A DNA stretch of 64,000 nt from Mycobacterium sp. 852013-50091_SCH5140682 (GTDB lineage: Bacteria > Actinomycetota > Actinomycetes > Mycobacteriales > Mycobacteriaceae). Location: positions 32,251-96,250 of the forward strand of contig NZ_LZTB01000097.1 of the NCBI RefSeq assembly GCF_001665685.1, read 5' to 3'. Under the pieces are notes generated by a model. It was not told where the DNA came from, made no database searches, and was given only the letters and a program-made list of their open reading frames with translations. Below are positions 55,881 through 63,794 of this stretch, one piece after another. The first letter of the stretch is position 1; every line of letters starts with the position of its first letter. The position numbers were made by a program, and so were the translations under genes.

Positions 55881-57574
55881 TTGACGAGGTCCTCCGGGAT
55901 ATCGAGATGACGGCTGCGCAACCACTCGCCCAGCCCTTTGGCTTGCGGATCGAACCGGGCCTGATAGGCCACGCCCTGTCCGAGAATGCCTTCGATGACG
56001 AAGTTCACGGCCCACAGATTCGGCAGGACATGCCGCGTGACCGGCAAATCGGCTGTCTCGGGCAGCAATTCGCGCAGCTTGTCCACCGTCAACGCGTGCG
56101 CGAGCCAGCGCCACTGCGTAGCGGTACGCGCCCAGACCCCGACGTTGGCGGACCCACCCTTGTCGCCGCTGCGGGCCCCGGCGATGGTGCCGAGCGGCGC
56201 TCGGCGGGTGGGCCCGGCCGGCAAAGGATCGGGCAATTCCGGTTCGGAAACCGGTGCGACAGCGAGGGTTTCGTCGGCGGGTGCGATGTCGACCCGGGTG
56301 CCGTCGGCGTGCACGGCGACGTGCGGCACGAGCGTGGCATCGACATAGCCGGGGGTGAACACGCCGTACACCTGACCGTCTCCCGGCGGCGCGGTGGTCG
56401 TGAAGCCCGGGTAGCTCGCCAGCGCCAATTCGACTCCCGCCGCGGAGAATTGGCGACCTACGACGTTGGGATCCGGGTCGCGGGCCACGCAGTGCAGCAG
56501 TGCGCTGGCAGCCTCCTCGGTGTCGGCATCGGGGTGGTCCGTGCGGGCCAGGGACCATTCGAGCTCGGCCGGTTTGACCTTCAGCCCCGCTTCCAGTTGG
56601 CTGCGCACGAGCTCGGCCTTGGTGTCGATGTCGAGGCCGGTCAGCACGAACGTCGCGGCGTTGCGGAATCCGCCGATGCTGTTCAGCGACACCTTCAGCG
56701 TCGGAGGCGGAGCCTCGCCTCTGACACCGGAGATGCGTACGCGGTTGTCCCCGTCCTGGCTCAACTGCAGTGAGTCGACGCGCAGCGTCACATCGGGATT
56801 GGGGTAGCGGGCGCCGCTGATCTCGTAGAGCAGCTGTGCGGTGACGGTGCCGACGCTGACCTGCCCGCCGGTGCCGGGATGCTTGGTGATCACCGACGAG
56901 CCGTCGGCGGAGATCTCGGCGAGCGGGAAGCCTGGGCGCTGCAGGTCCGGGATCTCGGTGAAGAACGCGTAATTGCCCCCTGTGGCCTGGGTGCCGCATT
57001 CGATGACGTGGCCCGCGGCGACGGCGCCGGCGAGGGCGTCGTAATCGGTTCGGCCCCAGCCGAAATGCGCCGCGGCAGGCCCGACGATCACCGAAGCGTC
57101 GGTGACCCGGCCGGTGACCACGACGTCGGCGCCGCTGCCCAGGCAGTCGACGATGCCCCAGGCACCCAGATAGGCGTTGGCCGCCAGCGGTGATCCCAGC
57201 CCGAGCTCACCGGCCCGGCTCACCAGGTCGTCGCCCTCCACATGGGCGACATTGACGTCGAGACCCAGCCGTTCGGCCAGGGCGCGCACTGCCGCGGCAA
57301 GCCCCGCGGGGTTCAACCCGCCGGCGTTGGCGACGATCTTGACGCCGTTGTCCAGGGCCAGCCCGAGCGATTCCTCCAACTGCAGCAGGAAGGTCTTGGC
57401 GTAGCCGCGGTCAGGATTCTTGGCGCGGTCGCGGGCGAGGATGAGCATGGTGAGCTCGGCGAGGTAGTCGCCGGTCAGATAGTCCAACTCTCCGCCGGTG
57501 AGCATGTCTCGCATCGCGGAGAGCCGGTCCCCGTAGAAACCCGAACAGTTGCCGATGCGTACTGCAGGTGGCAC
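55877..57574 (-). CDS. AtuA-family (acyclic terpene utilization) protein
   Basis: 565 residues, first gene of the operon, counterpart of Rv0976c. The N-terminal DUF1446 domain (VRIGNCSGFYGDRLSAMRDMLTGGELDYLTGDYLAELTMLILARDR) has KIVANAGGLNPAGLA and VVVTGRVTDASVIVGPAAAHFGW. A smaller C-terminal AtuA-like domain begins near GTIAGARSGDKGGSANVGVWAR. AtuA in Pseudomonas is needed for citronellol/geraniol degradation with unclear chemistry. The GTG at 57574 follows GGGAG by 5 bases and matches the family N-terminus better than the longer TTG start at 57607. Confidence 0.9.
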   Translation of the reverse strand: MPPAVRIGNCSGFYGDRLSAMRDMLTGGELDYLTGDYLAELTMLILARDRAKNPDRGYAKTFLLQLEESLGLALDNGVKIVANAGGLNPAGLAAAVRALAERLGLDVNVAHVEGDDLVSRAGELGLGSPLAANAYLGAWGIVDCLGSGADVVVTGRVTDASVIVGPAAAHFGWGRTDYDALAGAVAAGHVIECGTQATGGNYAFFTEIPDLQRPGFPLAEISADGSSVITKHPGTGGQVSVGTVTAQLLYEISGARYPNPDVTLRVDSLQLSQDGDNRVRISGVRGEAPPPTLKVSLNSIGGFRNAATFVLTGLDIDTKAELVRSQLEAGLKVKPAELEWSLARTDHPDADTEEAASALLHCVARDPDPNVVGRQFSAAGVELALASYPGFTTTAPPGDGQVYGVFTPGYVDATLVPHVAVHADGTRVDIAPADETLAVAPVSEPELPDPLPAGPTRRAPLGTIAGARSGDKGGSANVGVWARTATQWRWLAHALTVDKLRELLPETADLPVTRHVLPNLWAVNFVIEGILGQGVAYQARFDPQAKGLGEWLRSRHLDIPEDLVK

Positions 57575-57605
57575 ACGTACTCCCGTCGACGCCGATGAGC
57601 GACCC

Positions 57606-57621
57606 AACCAACCGGTAGGTT
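57606..57621 (-). promoter_or_regulatory. Operator candidate upstream of the atuA-like operon
   Basis: AACC-A-ACCGGT-A-GGTT, symmetric except for the two W positions. It lies 31 bases upstream of the GTG at 57574. TetR-type fatty-acid regulators use similar sites. The stretch 57622-57942 (about 320 bases) between here and the divergent secreted protein gene shows no gene or further clear signal. Confidence 0.45.
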
Positions 57622-57942
57622 ATCGGGTACCGCAGGTCCCACGTCAAGGGGGCGGGGTCGGGATGTCGCCGCGGCACCCCGTTGGCTCCAGCGTGGCCCG
57701 CGCCATGCCCGGTCGCCGCGGTCCCATGGAAATCACAGCGTCCTCACAGCATTTCGCCGGTTATTTACGCTGGTGACGGAGGGTGCCCGGCCCGTGAGTT
57801 ACTTGCATTCGAAAATATGGCCCGTCACTAGGGGAGATTCGACGGATTTCGGGTACGTACCCGGCCCGTTCATGCCGCAGGATGTCGGCTGAACTCACGC
57901 GTGGTGATCGCCGCCACGCGCCACGGCTGGGAAGGGAACCGG

Positions 57943-58500
57943 ATGGCCAAGCACCGGGCAATGTCGCCGCACTCGAAGCGGGCACGCACGATTCTGGGCG
58001 GAGTCGTCGCCGGCGGGGCGCTGGCCATGATCGCGCCGACGGGCCTTGCCCAGGCGACGCCGGGCGTCGACAACGCCAAGGGGCAGGAGGGCGGCACCGG
58101 CACGCGACCAGTCGCGAGCATGGCCGACAACGCCGGCCGGCCGGACTTCAAGAACCCGGCGCCGGGCGTGCGGGCGATCCAGACGGTCGGCGACACCGTG
58201 TTCAACCAGGGCAGTGACCTCAACGCGGCCGTCGACAAGTCCGCTCTCGGCGTCCAGTACCACCGCGCCTTCGGCACCCGGGGCACGTTCAGCACCGACG
58301 AGGACGGCGTCGTCTCGTACCACGACGACGGCAGCAACGGCTACGTGACCGGGATCCTCAACACCGGAACGGGTGGGCGCAACGGCGCCCAGACCATCCC
58401 CGGCAAGGTCTACTCGCAGACCGTGGTGATCCGCGAGTGCAACATCAAGGTCGCCAACCAGACCGGCGTGCCCAGTGGCGCGCGGAGCTGCCACAGCTAG
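57943..58500 (+). CDS. Secreted protein of unknown function
   Basis: 185 residues. Basic N-terminus (MAKHRAMSPHSKRARTILGG) and hydrophobic stretch VVAGGALAMIAPTGLAQA give a signal peptide probably cut near residue 38. The mature part is Gly/Asp/Asn-rich (DNAKGQEGGTGTRPVASMADNAGRPDFKNPAPGV) with beta-prone segments (YHRAFGTRGTFSTDEDGVVSYHDDGSNGYVTGIL) and two C-terminal cysteines (RECNIKVANQTGVPSGARSCHS) likely to form a disulfide. GGGAAGGGA precedes the ATG. I do not recognise the family. Confidence 0.75.
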   Translation: MAKHRAMSPHSKRARTILGGVVAGGALAMIAPTGLAQATPGVDNAKGQEGGTGTRPVASMADNAGRPDFKNPAPGVRAIQTVGDTVFNQGSDLNAAVDKSALGVQYHRAFGTRGTFSTDEDGVVSYHDDGSNGYVTGILNTGTGGRNGAQTIPGKVYSQTVVIRECNIKVANQTGVPSGARSCHS

Positions 58501-58641
58501 GTACGCTCGACGGACGGCGTCCTGCGGCGTCGTCCACACGGCCTGCCCGTTTTGGAACCCACGCAGGTCAACCGTTACTCTGTAGTGCAATCGTCTGCCG
58601 CTGCGGTGCGCGCGGCAACCCCAAGCAAGGAGATGCACGTC

Positions 58642-58818
58642 ATGGCTGTGCCCAAGCGCAGAATGTCGCGCGCGAACACCCGTAGCCGGCGCGCGCAGTG
58701 GAAAGCCGAGGCCACCGGCCTGGTCGGCGTCAGTGTCGCGGGTCAGCAGCACAAGGTGCCGCGCCGCCTGCTGAAGGCCGCCCGCCTGGGTCTGCTCGAC
58801 CTGGATCGCCGACGCTAG
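58642..58818 (+). CDS. rpmF: Ribosomal protein bL32, cysteine-free form
   Basis: 58 residues (MAVPKRRMSRANTRSRRAQWKAEATGLVGVSV, ending RLLKAARLGLLDLDRRR). No CxxC motifs, so this is the zinc-independent C- type, in contrast to the C+ bL33 at 4402. AAGGAG precedes the ATG. Location just before mprA matches M. tuberculosis (Rv0979A). The longer upstream frame from 58552 is not needed. Confidence 0.95.
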   Translation: MAVPKRRMSRANTRSRRAQWKAEATGLVGVSVAGQQHKVPRRLLKAARLGLLDLDRRR

Positions 58819-58836
58819 GCATCTTTGCGGCGCGCC

Positions 58837-58853
58837 TCTCAGGTCAATCTCAG
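58837..58853 (+). promoter_or_regulatory. MprA box upstream of mprA
   Basis: Direct repeats TCTCAG-N5-TCTCAG (11-base period) 17 bases before the mprA start. Known MprA boxes are loosely conserved TCTCAG direct repeats, so autoregulation is very likely. Confidence 0.8.
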
Positions 58854-58869
58854 ATAGAGCGTTGACACT

Positions 58870-59562
58870 GTGGCTGTGCGCATACTTGTCGTTGACGATG
58901 ATCGCGCTGTGCGTGAATCACTGCGGCGGTCGCTTTCCTTCAATGGCTATTCAGTCCAGCTGGCCCAGGACGGGGTCGAAGCTCTCGATCTGATCGCCGA
59001 TGACCGACCCGACGCGGTGGTTCTCGATGTGATGATGCCGCGACTGGACGGTCTTGAAGTCTGTCGGCAGCTTCGCAGCACAGGTGACGATCTACCCATC
59101 CTGGTGCTGACGGCCCGCGATTCCGTGTCCGAGCGGGTCGCCGGGCTGGATGCCGGGGCCGACGACTACCTACCCAAGCCGTTCGCGCTTGAGGAGCTGC
59201 TCGCGCGGATGCGGGCGTTGCTGCGACGCACCGTGTCCGACGACGGTGCCGAATCGCAGAAGATGACGTTCTCGGATCTCACTCTGGATCCGGTCACCCG
59301 CGAGGTCACCCGCGGCGAACGTCAGATCAGCCTGACCCGCACCGAGTTCGCGCTGCTGGAAATGCTGATCGCCAATCCGCGGCGGGTGCTGACCCGCAGC
59401 CGCATCCTCGAAGAGGTGTGGGGCTTCGATTTCCCCACCTCGGGCAATGCGCTCGAGGTCTACATCGGTTACCTGCGCCGTAAGACCGAAGCCGACGGCG
59501 AGCTGCGGCTCATCCACACCGTGCGCGGCGTCGGCTACGTGCTGCGGGAAACGCCGCCCTGA
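58870..59562 (+). CDS. mprA: Response regulator MprA
   Basis: 230-residue OmpR-type regulator of the envelope-stress and persistence system. The receiver domain has Asp9/Asp10 in VVDDD, phospho-acceptor Asp53 in VVLDVMMPRLDG and the Lys of LPKPF. The winged helix follows (SLTRTEFALLEMLIANPRRVLTRSRILEEVWGFDFPTSGNALEVYIGYLRRKTE). It controls mprAB, pepD and sigE in relatives. Two TCTCAG repeats stand just upstream. GTG start; mprB begins 4 bases after the stop. Confidence 0.96.
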   Translation: MAVRILVVDDDRAVRESLRRSLSFNGYSVQLAQDGVEALDLIADDRPDAVVLDVMMPRLDGLEVCRQLRSTGDDLPILVLTARDSVSERVAGLDAGADDYLPKPFALEELLARMRALLRRTVSDDGAESQKMTFSDLTLDPVTREVTRGERQISLTRTEFALLEMLIANPRRVLTRSRILEEVWGFDFPTSGNALEVYIGYLRRKTEADGELRLIHTVRGVGYVLRETPP

Positions 59563-59566
59563 TCGG

Positions 59567-61054
59567 ATGATGTCGCTCAATCCGAACACTTGGCGGCCGG
59601 GAACGCTGCCGAATACCAGTTCACTGTCGCTGCGCTGGCGCGTGATGATGTTGGCGATGTCGATGGTGGCGATGGTCGTCGTGCTGATGGCCGTCGCGGT
59701 CTATGCCGTGGTGTCCCGCGCGCTCTACGACGATTTGGACAACCAGTTGCACAGCCGGGCCCGCCTGCTCATCGAGAGTGGGTCGCTGGCCGCCGATCCG
59801 GGCAAGGCCATCGAGGGCACGGCCTATTCGGACGTCAACGCCATGCTGGTGATCCCGGGTCGGTCCATCTACACGGCCAATCAGGAAGGGCAGATGCTGC
59901 CCCTCGGGCAGCCGGAGAAGGACGTGATCTCCGGCGAGCTGCTGATGTCGCTGCGCACGGTCAACCACCAGCGGGTGCTCGCCGTGCATCTGGCCAACGG
60001 CAGTTCCCTGCTGATCTCCAAGAGCCTCGCGCCGACCGGGCAGGTGCTGCGCCGGCTGGGCACCGTGCTGCTCATCGTCGGCGGCGTCGGTGTCGCCGTG
60101 GCCGCGATGGCAGGTGGTGCCGTCGCCAGGGCCGGTCTGCGGCCGGTCGGTCGGCTTACCGAAGCCGCCGAACGCGTCGCACGCACCGATGATCTGCGGC
60201 CTATCCCGGTCGTCGGCAGTGACGAGCTCGCCCGGCTCACCGAGGCGTTCAACATGATGCTGCGCGCGTTGGCCGAATCACGGGACAGGCAGGCCAGGCT
60301 GGTGTCGGACGCCGGGCACGAACTGCGTACACCGCTGACCTCGTTGCGCACCAACGTCGAGCTGCTGATGGCCTCGCAGGCCCCCGGAGCGCCGCCGCTG
60401 CCCGAGGAGGAGATGGCGGGGTTGCGTGCCGACGTGATCGCACAGATCGAGGAACTGTCCACGCTGGTCGGCGATCTGGTGGACCTGACTCGGGACGACG
60501 CGGGCGGCGTGACCCACGAGCCGGTCGACATGGTCGAGGTGGTCGACCGGAGCCTGGAGCGAGTTCGTCGGCGCCGCAATGACATTCAGTTCGACGTCGC
60601 GATGACGGGCTGGCAGGTCTACGGCGACGCGCCAGGCTTGGGCCGGGCCGTCCTCAACCTGCTGGACAACGCCGCCAAGTGGAGTCCGCCCGGTGGCCGG
60701 GTCACGGTGTCCCTGCGTCAGATCGACCCGGTGCACGCCGAATTGGTGGTGTCCGACCACGGCCCCGGCATCCCGCCCCAAGAGCGTCGGCTGGTGTTCG
60801 AGCGGTTCTACCGCTCGACGGCCGCGAGGGCGATGCCCGGATCGGGCCTGGGATTGGCGATCGTGCAGCAGGTTGTGCTGAAACACGGTGGCGCGCTTCG
60901 GATTGACGAAACCGTGCCAGGTGGGGATCCGCCCGGGGCGTCGATTCACCTGATCCTGCCCGGCATGCCACTTCCCGCCGGACTACCCGAGGTTGCCGCG
61001 ACACGCGCCGACGATGCCGCCGACGACGATGCGGTGAGCGCAGACAAAAGGTGA
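59567..61054 (+). CDS. mprB: Sensor histidine kinase MprB
   Basis: 495 residues. Two membrane helices (about 26-49 and 165-187) enclose an extracytoplasmic sensor loop. HAMP follows, then the H-box SDAGHELRTPLTSLRTN with phospho-His251, N-box NLLDNAAKWSPPGG and G-boxes DHGPGIPP and GSGLGLAIV. It senses envelope stress and phosphorylates MprA. Starts ATG-ATG (59567/59570). An acidic tail TRADDAADDDAVSADKR ends the protein. Confidence 0.96.
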   Translation: MMSLNPNTWRPGTLPNTSSLSLRWRVMMLAMSMVAMVVVLMAVAVYAVVSRALYDDLDNQLHSRARLLIESGSLAADPGKAIEGTAYSDVNAMLVIPGRSIYTANQEGQMLPLGQPEKDVISGELLMSLRTVNHQRVLAVHLANGSSLLISKSLAPTGQVLRRLGTVLLIVGGVGVAVAAMAGGAVARAGLRPVGRLTEAAERVARTDDLRPIPVVGSDELARLTEAFNMMLRALAESRDRQARLVSDAGHELRTPLTSLRTNVELLMASQAPGAPPLPEEEMAGLRADVIAQIEELSTLVGDLVDLTRDDAGGVTHEPVDMVEVVDRSLERVRRRRNDIQFDVAMTGWQVYGDAPGLGRAVLNLLDNAAKWSPPGGRVTVSLRQIDPVHAELVVSDHGPGIPPQERRLVFERFYRSTAARAMPGSGLGLAIVQQVVLKHGGALRIDETVPGGDPPGASIHLILPGMPLPAGLPEVAATRADDAADDDAVSADKR

Positions 61055-61099
61055 GACAGTTAACTACGGCCGGGGATAAATCATGGGTGCAACCAACGG

Positions 61100-61119
61100 T
61101 TCTCTAAGTGGATTCTCAG
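61100..61119 (+). promoter_or_regulatory. Possible MprA box upstream of pepD
   Basis: TTCTCTA and TTCTCAG with a 13-base period, about 90 bases before pepD. Less regular than the mprA box. In M. tuberculosis pepD is an MprA target. Confidence 0.5.
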
Positions 61120-61209
61120 TTCACCTGGGCAACCTGGGGAACACCTTCTTCGTTTGTTGAGTAGTACGCGAGCCGATCGACCTTTACAAGAGAAGAGCAC
61201 CGCACCGCC

Positions 61210-62565
61210 ATGACGAACCACCCCAGGTACTCATCACCACAGCAGCCAGGCCAGGCTCCCGGCGGCGGCGCTCCCGGTTACCAGGGCCAACCTGACCCCT
61301 ATCAGTCGCAGGCCTACGACTGGCGCTATGCGCGTCAGCAGCCGCAGTCGCCGCCTCATCAGCAGCCGCACGCCCACCACCAGCCGCAGCAGCCGGCGTA
61401 TCGGCCGCCGTATGACCCCTACCGCGTCGCCCCGGCGACACCGCAGGTGGTCGCGCCCGTCAAGAAACGGGGCAAGGCAGGTCTGGCGGCCGGTGCGCTG
61501 GCGCTGGCCGTCGTGTCGGCGGGCATCGGCGGGGGCGTCGCCACTGTCGTAACCCACCAGGACCGCCCGCACCTCGGCGCCGAGTCCAACAGTGCCGCGC
61601 CGAGCGTGCCGGCTGCCGCCCTGCCCGCCGGCTCGGTGGAGCAGGTGGCGGCCAAGGTCGTGCCCAGCGTGGTGAAGCTGGAAACCGACATGGGCCGGGC
61701 CTCCGAGGAGGGTTCGGGCATCATCCTGACCGCCGACGGTCTGATTCTGACCAACAACCACGTCGTCGCTGCCGCCAAGCAGGCGCCGGGCGCTCCCGGC
61801 GGCGCGCAGACCAAGGTGACGTTCTCGGACGGCAGCACCAAGCCGTTCACCGTCGTCGGTACCGATCCCAGCAGTGACATCGCCGTGGTCCGGGCGCAGG
61901 GCGCATCAGGCCTCACCCCGATCACGCTCGGATCCTCACAGAACCTGCGGGTCGGCCAGGACGTGGTGGCGGTCGGCTCGCCGCTGGGCCTCGAAGGCAC
62001 CGTGACCACCGGCATCGTCAGTGCGCTCAACCGCCCCGTCGCCGCAGGCGGCGACGCGCGCAACCAGAACACCGTGCTCGACGCCATCCAGACCGACGCC
62101 GCGATCAACCCGGGTAACTCGGGCGGCGCGCTGGTCAACATGAACGGCGAGCTCGTCGGGATCAACTCCGCGATCGCGACCATGGGTGGCGATTCCCCGC
62201 AGGCCCAGAGCGGTTCGATCGGCCTGGGCTTCGCGATCCCGGTCGACCAGGCCAAGCGGATCGCCGACGAGTTGATCCAGAACGGCACGGCGACCCATGC
62301 GTCCCTCGGGGTTCAGGTGAGCAATGACGCCACCACCGATGGCGCCAAGATCGTCGAGGTGACCAAGGACGGGGCCGCTGCCGCGGCCGGGCTGCCCAGC
62401 GGTGTGGTGGTCACCAAGGTCGACGATCGGGTGATCCCGAGCGCCGACGCACTCGTTGCCGCCGTGCGGTCCAAGGCGCCTGGTGAGAAGGTCACCTTGA
62501 CCTACCTCGACCAGGCTGGCAAACCGCAGACCCTGACCGTCACGCTGGGGAAGGCAGACCAGTGA
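61210..62565 (+). CDS. pepD: HtrA-like serine protease PepD
   Basis: 451 residues. A Gln/Pro/His-rich cytoplasmic N-terminus (about 1-85) is followed by one membrane helix (88-115) and an extracytoplasmic trypsin-like domain with His184 (TNNHVV), Asp223 (SSDIAVV) and Ser304 (GNSGG). A PDZ domain closes it (ASLGVQVSNDATTDGAKIVEV onward). It degrades or refolds damaged envelope proteins and feeds back on MprAB/SigE signalling. It overlaps nothing but is 155 bases after mprB. Confidence 0.96.
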   Translation: MTNHPRYSSPQQPGQAPGGGAPGYQGQPDPYQSQAYDWRYARQQPQSPPHQQPHAHHQPQQPAYRPPYDPYRVAPATPQVVAPVKKRGKAGLAAGALALAVVSAGIGGGVATVVTHQDRPHLGAESNSAAPSVPAAALPAGSVEQVAAKVVPSVVKLETDMGRASEEGSGIILTADGLILTNNHVVAAAKQAPGAPGGAQTKVTFSDGSTKPFTVVGTDPSSDIAVVRAQGASGLTPITLGSSQNLRVGQDVVAVGSPLGLEGTVTTGIVSALNRPVAAGGDARNQNTVLDAIQTDAAINPGNSGGALVNMNGELVGINSAIATMGGDSPQAQSGSIGLGFAIPVDQAKRIADELIQNGTATHASLGVQVSNDATTDGAKIVEVTKDGAAAAAGLPSGVVVTKVDDRVIPSADALVAAVRSKAPGEKVTLTYLDQAGKPQTLTVTLGKADQ

Positions 62566-62645
62566 GGATCCTGACGCCGGCTCCGGGCCAAGTGTCACTG
62601 CGAGTGGCTGCGCCGCTGTCTGCCCGCACATATACGGTTGCAGGC

Positions 62646-63140
62646 ATGGAACAACCAGGGGAGTTGGTGGGGCGGGCACTCGTCATCGTCGTCGACGATC
62701 GCACCGCCCACGGCGAGGAGGACCACAGCGGTCCGTTGGTCACCGAATTGCTCGGTGAAACCGGTTTCGTCGTCGATGGAGTCGTGGTCGTTTCGGCCGA
62801 TGAGGTCGAGATCCGCAACGCGCTGAACACGGCGGTCATCGGTGGTGTGGATCTGGTGGTGTCTGTCGGTGGCACCGGCGTGACGCCGCGCGATGTCACC
62901 CCGGAGGCCACGCGCGACATCCTCGACCGGGAGCTGCTCGGCATCGCAGAAGCGCTGCGTGCCTCCGCCCTGTCCGCAGGCATCGCCGACGCCGGCCTGT
63001 CGCGCGGCCTGGCCGGTATTTCGGGCAGCACGCTCGTGGTGAACCTGGCCGGCTCCCGCTCAGCGGTCCGCGACGGCATGGCCACGCTGGGCCCGCTGGC
63101 GGTGCAGATCATCGGCCAGTTATCAAGCTTGGACATCTAA
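62646..63140 (+). CDS. moaB2: Molybdenum cofactor biosynthesis protein MoaB2
   Basis: 164-residue MoaB/Mog-type protein (MEQPGELVGRALVIVVDDRTAHGEEDHSGPLVTELL). VSVGGTGVTPRDVTPEAT is the molybdopterin-binding signature, and GISGSTLVVNLAGSRSAV the second half. The ATG at 62646 matches M. tuberculosis MoaB2 (Rv0984). A TATACG -10 at 62631 ends 9 bases earlier, so a near-leaderless message is possible. The frame also opens at a GTG overlapping the pepD stop. M. tuberculosis MoaB2 has been linked to SigA binding. Confidence 0.93.
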   Translation: MEQPGELVGRALVIVVDDRTAHGEEDHSGPLVTELLGETGFVVDGVVVVSADEVEIRNALNTAVIGGVDLVVSVGGTGVTPRDVTPEATRDILDRELLGIAEALRASALSAGIADAGLSRGLAGISGSTLVVNLAGSRSAVRDGMATLGPLAVQIIGQLSSLDI

Positions 63141-63247
63141 CCAGCGCGATACGGCGGCCGACGGCCGCCGTTTTCGTTGGAGATGGCAAATGCAATATCG
63201 ATGGAGCGGTCAGGTTACCGGCCAGTTAATAACTCACCGGCAATAAA

Positions 63248-63263
63248 TGTGATCTTCGTCACA
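63248..63263 (+). promoter_or_regulatory. Perfect CRP (cAMP receptor) site
   Basis: TGTGA-TCTTCG-TCACA, an exact TGTGA-N6-TCACA match, ends 13 bases before the start of the 52-residue ORF and abuts its ribosome site AAAGGGG. TAATAA (63227-63232) could be a -10, which would place the site downstream of the transcript start, suggesting repression. Confidence 0.75.
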
Positions 63264-63276
63264 AAGGGGAATGTGA

Positions 63277-63435
63277 ATGACTCAACAGCCCCAGCCGTCA
63301 CGGCGCCTAGTTAACAAAATTTTCGGGGACTCGCTGCCGGAGATCGCGGCGAGCGAGCGCGACGACGCTTCGCCCGAGGACGCCGCCGAGCACGACCGGT
63401 GGCTTCGGAGCAATATTCCGCCTCATCACGGTTGA
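63277..63435 (+). CDS. Small conserved actinobacterial-type protein
   Basis: 52 residues: MTQQPQPSRRLVNKIFGDSL, then PEIAASERDDASPEDAAEHD and RWLRSNIPPHHG. Hydrophilic, no signal peptide, with acidic middle and a C-terminal HDRWLRxNxPPHH motif that I associate with a small family of unknown function in mycobacteria. AAAGGGGA is 7 bases before the ATG. A perfect CRP site lies directly upstream. An inverted repeat CACAGTG/CACTGTG (63446-63481) follows the stop. Confidence 0.7.
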   Translation: MTQQPQPSRRLVNKIFGDSLPEIAASERDDASPEDAAEHDRWLRSNIPPHHG

Positions 63436-63794
63436 GCTGTGTTGCCACAGTGAACGCCGTAAATGCGCGGTCAACACTGTGATCTGGCTCAACTTCCGTT
63501 AGCGAAGCGAACTACGTCACAGCATTGCCGGGTGTCGCGAGCGCCCCCGTCCCTGCGCTCTTGAGCATCTGTTCATCCGGACCCAGCAAACTTTTACTGC
63601 CCAACTGCTGACGTGCCTGCAGATTAGTGCCTGCGTTGCCGCTCGGATGCCTCCCCGTTATGTTCCTCGTGTCAACGATGAGCGAAACGTAAGGACAAGG
63701 TGTGACCGTTCTAATCCAGGTCACATCACTGGTCTTGCCGGGAGTGCGACCGTAGTCGGTCGGGCGCCCCTACAACGACATAGCTAGGGAGAAC
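63436..63794. other. Intergenic leader region of the porin gene
   Basis: 359 bases with no convincing gene. It holds inverted repeats TGTGACC...GGTCACA (63701-63725) and GACCG-TAGT-CGGTC (63748-63761) and ends in GGGAG before the porin ATG. M. smegmatis porin genes have long 5' leaders, so this is likely leader and promoter DNA. Confidence 0.5.

Noticed and set aside
54732..56999. 755-codon version of fadE13
   Set aside because: The first 370 or so codons are Arg/Gly-rich noise inside the atuA-like gene; the dehydrogenase starts at the GTG at 55880 with a GTGA overlap.
61136..61159. SigE-type promoter GGGGAAC...GTTG before pepD
   Set aside because: Spacing between the elements is 8-13 bases, shorter than the 15-17 usual for this sigma class.
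63701..63725. Second CRP site TGTGACC...GGTCACA before the porin
   Set aside because: The half-sites are separated by 11 bases rather than the required 6, so it is listed only as an inverted repeat.
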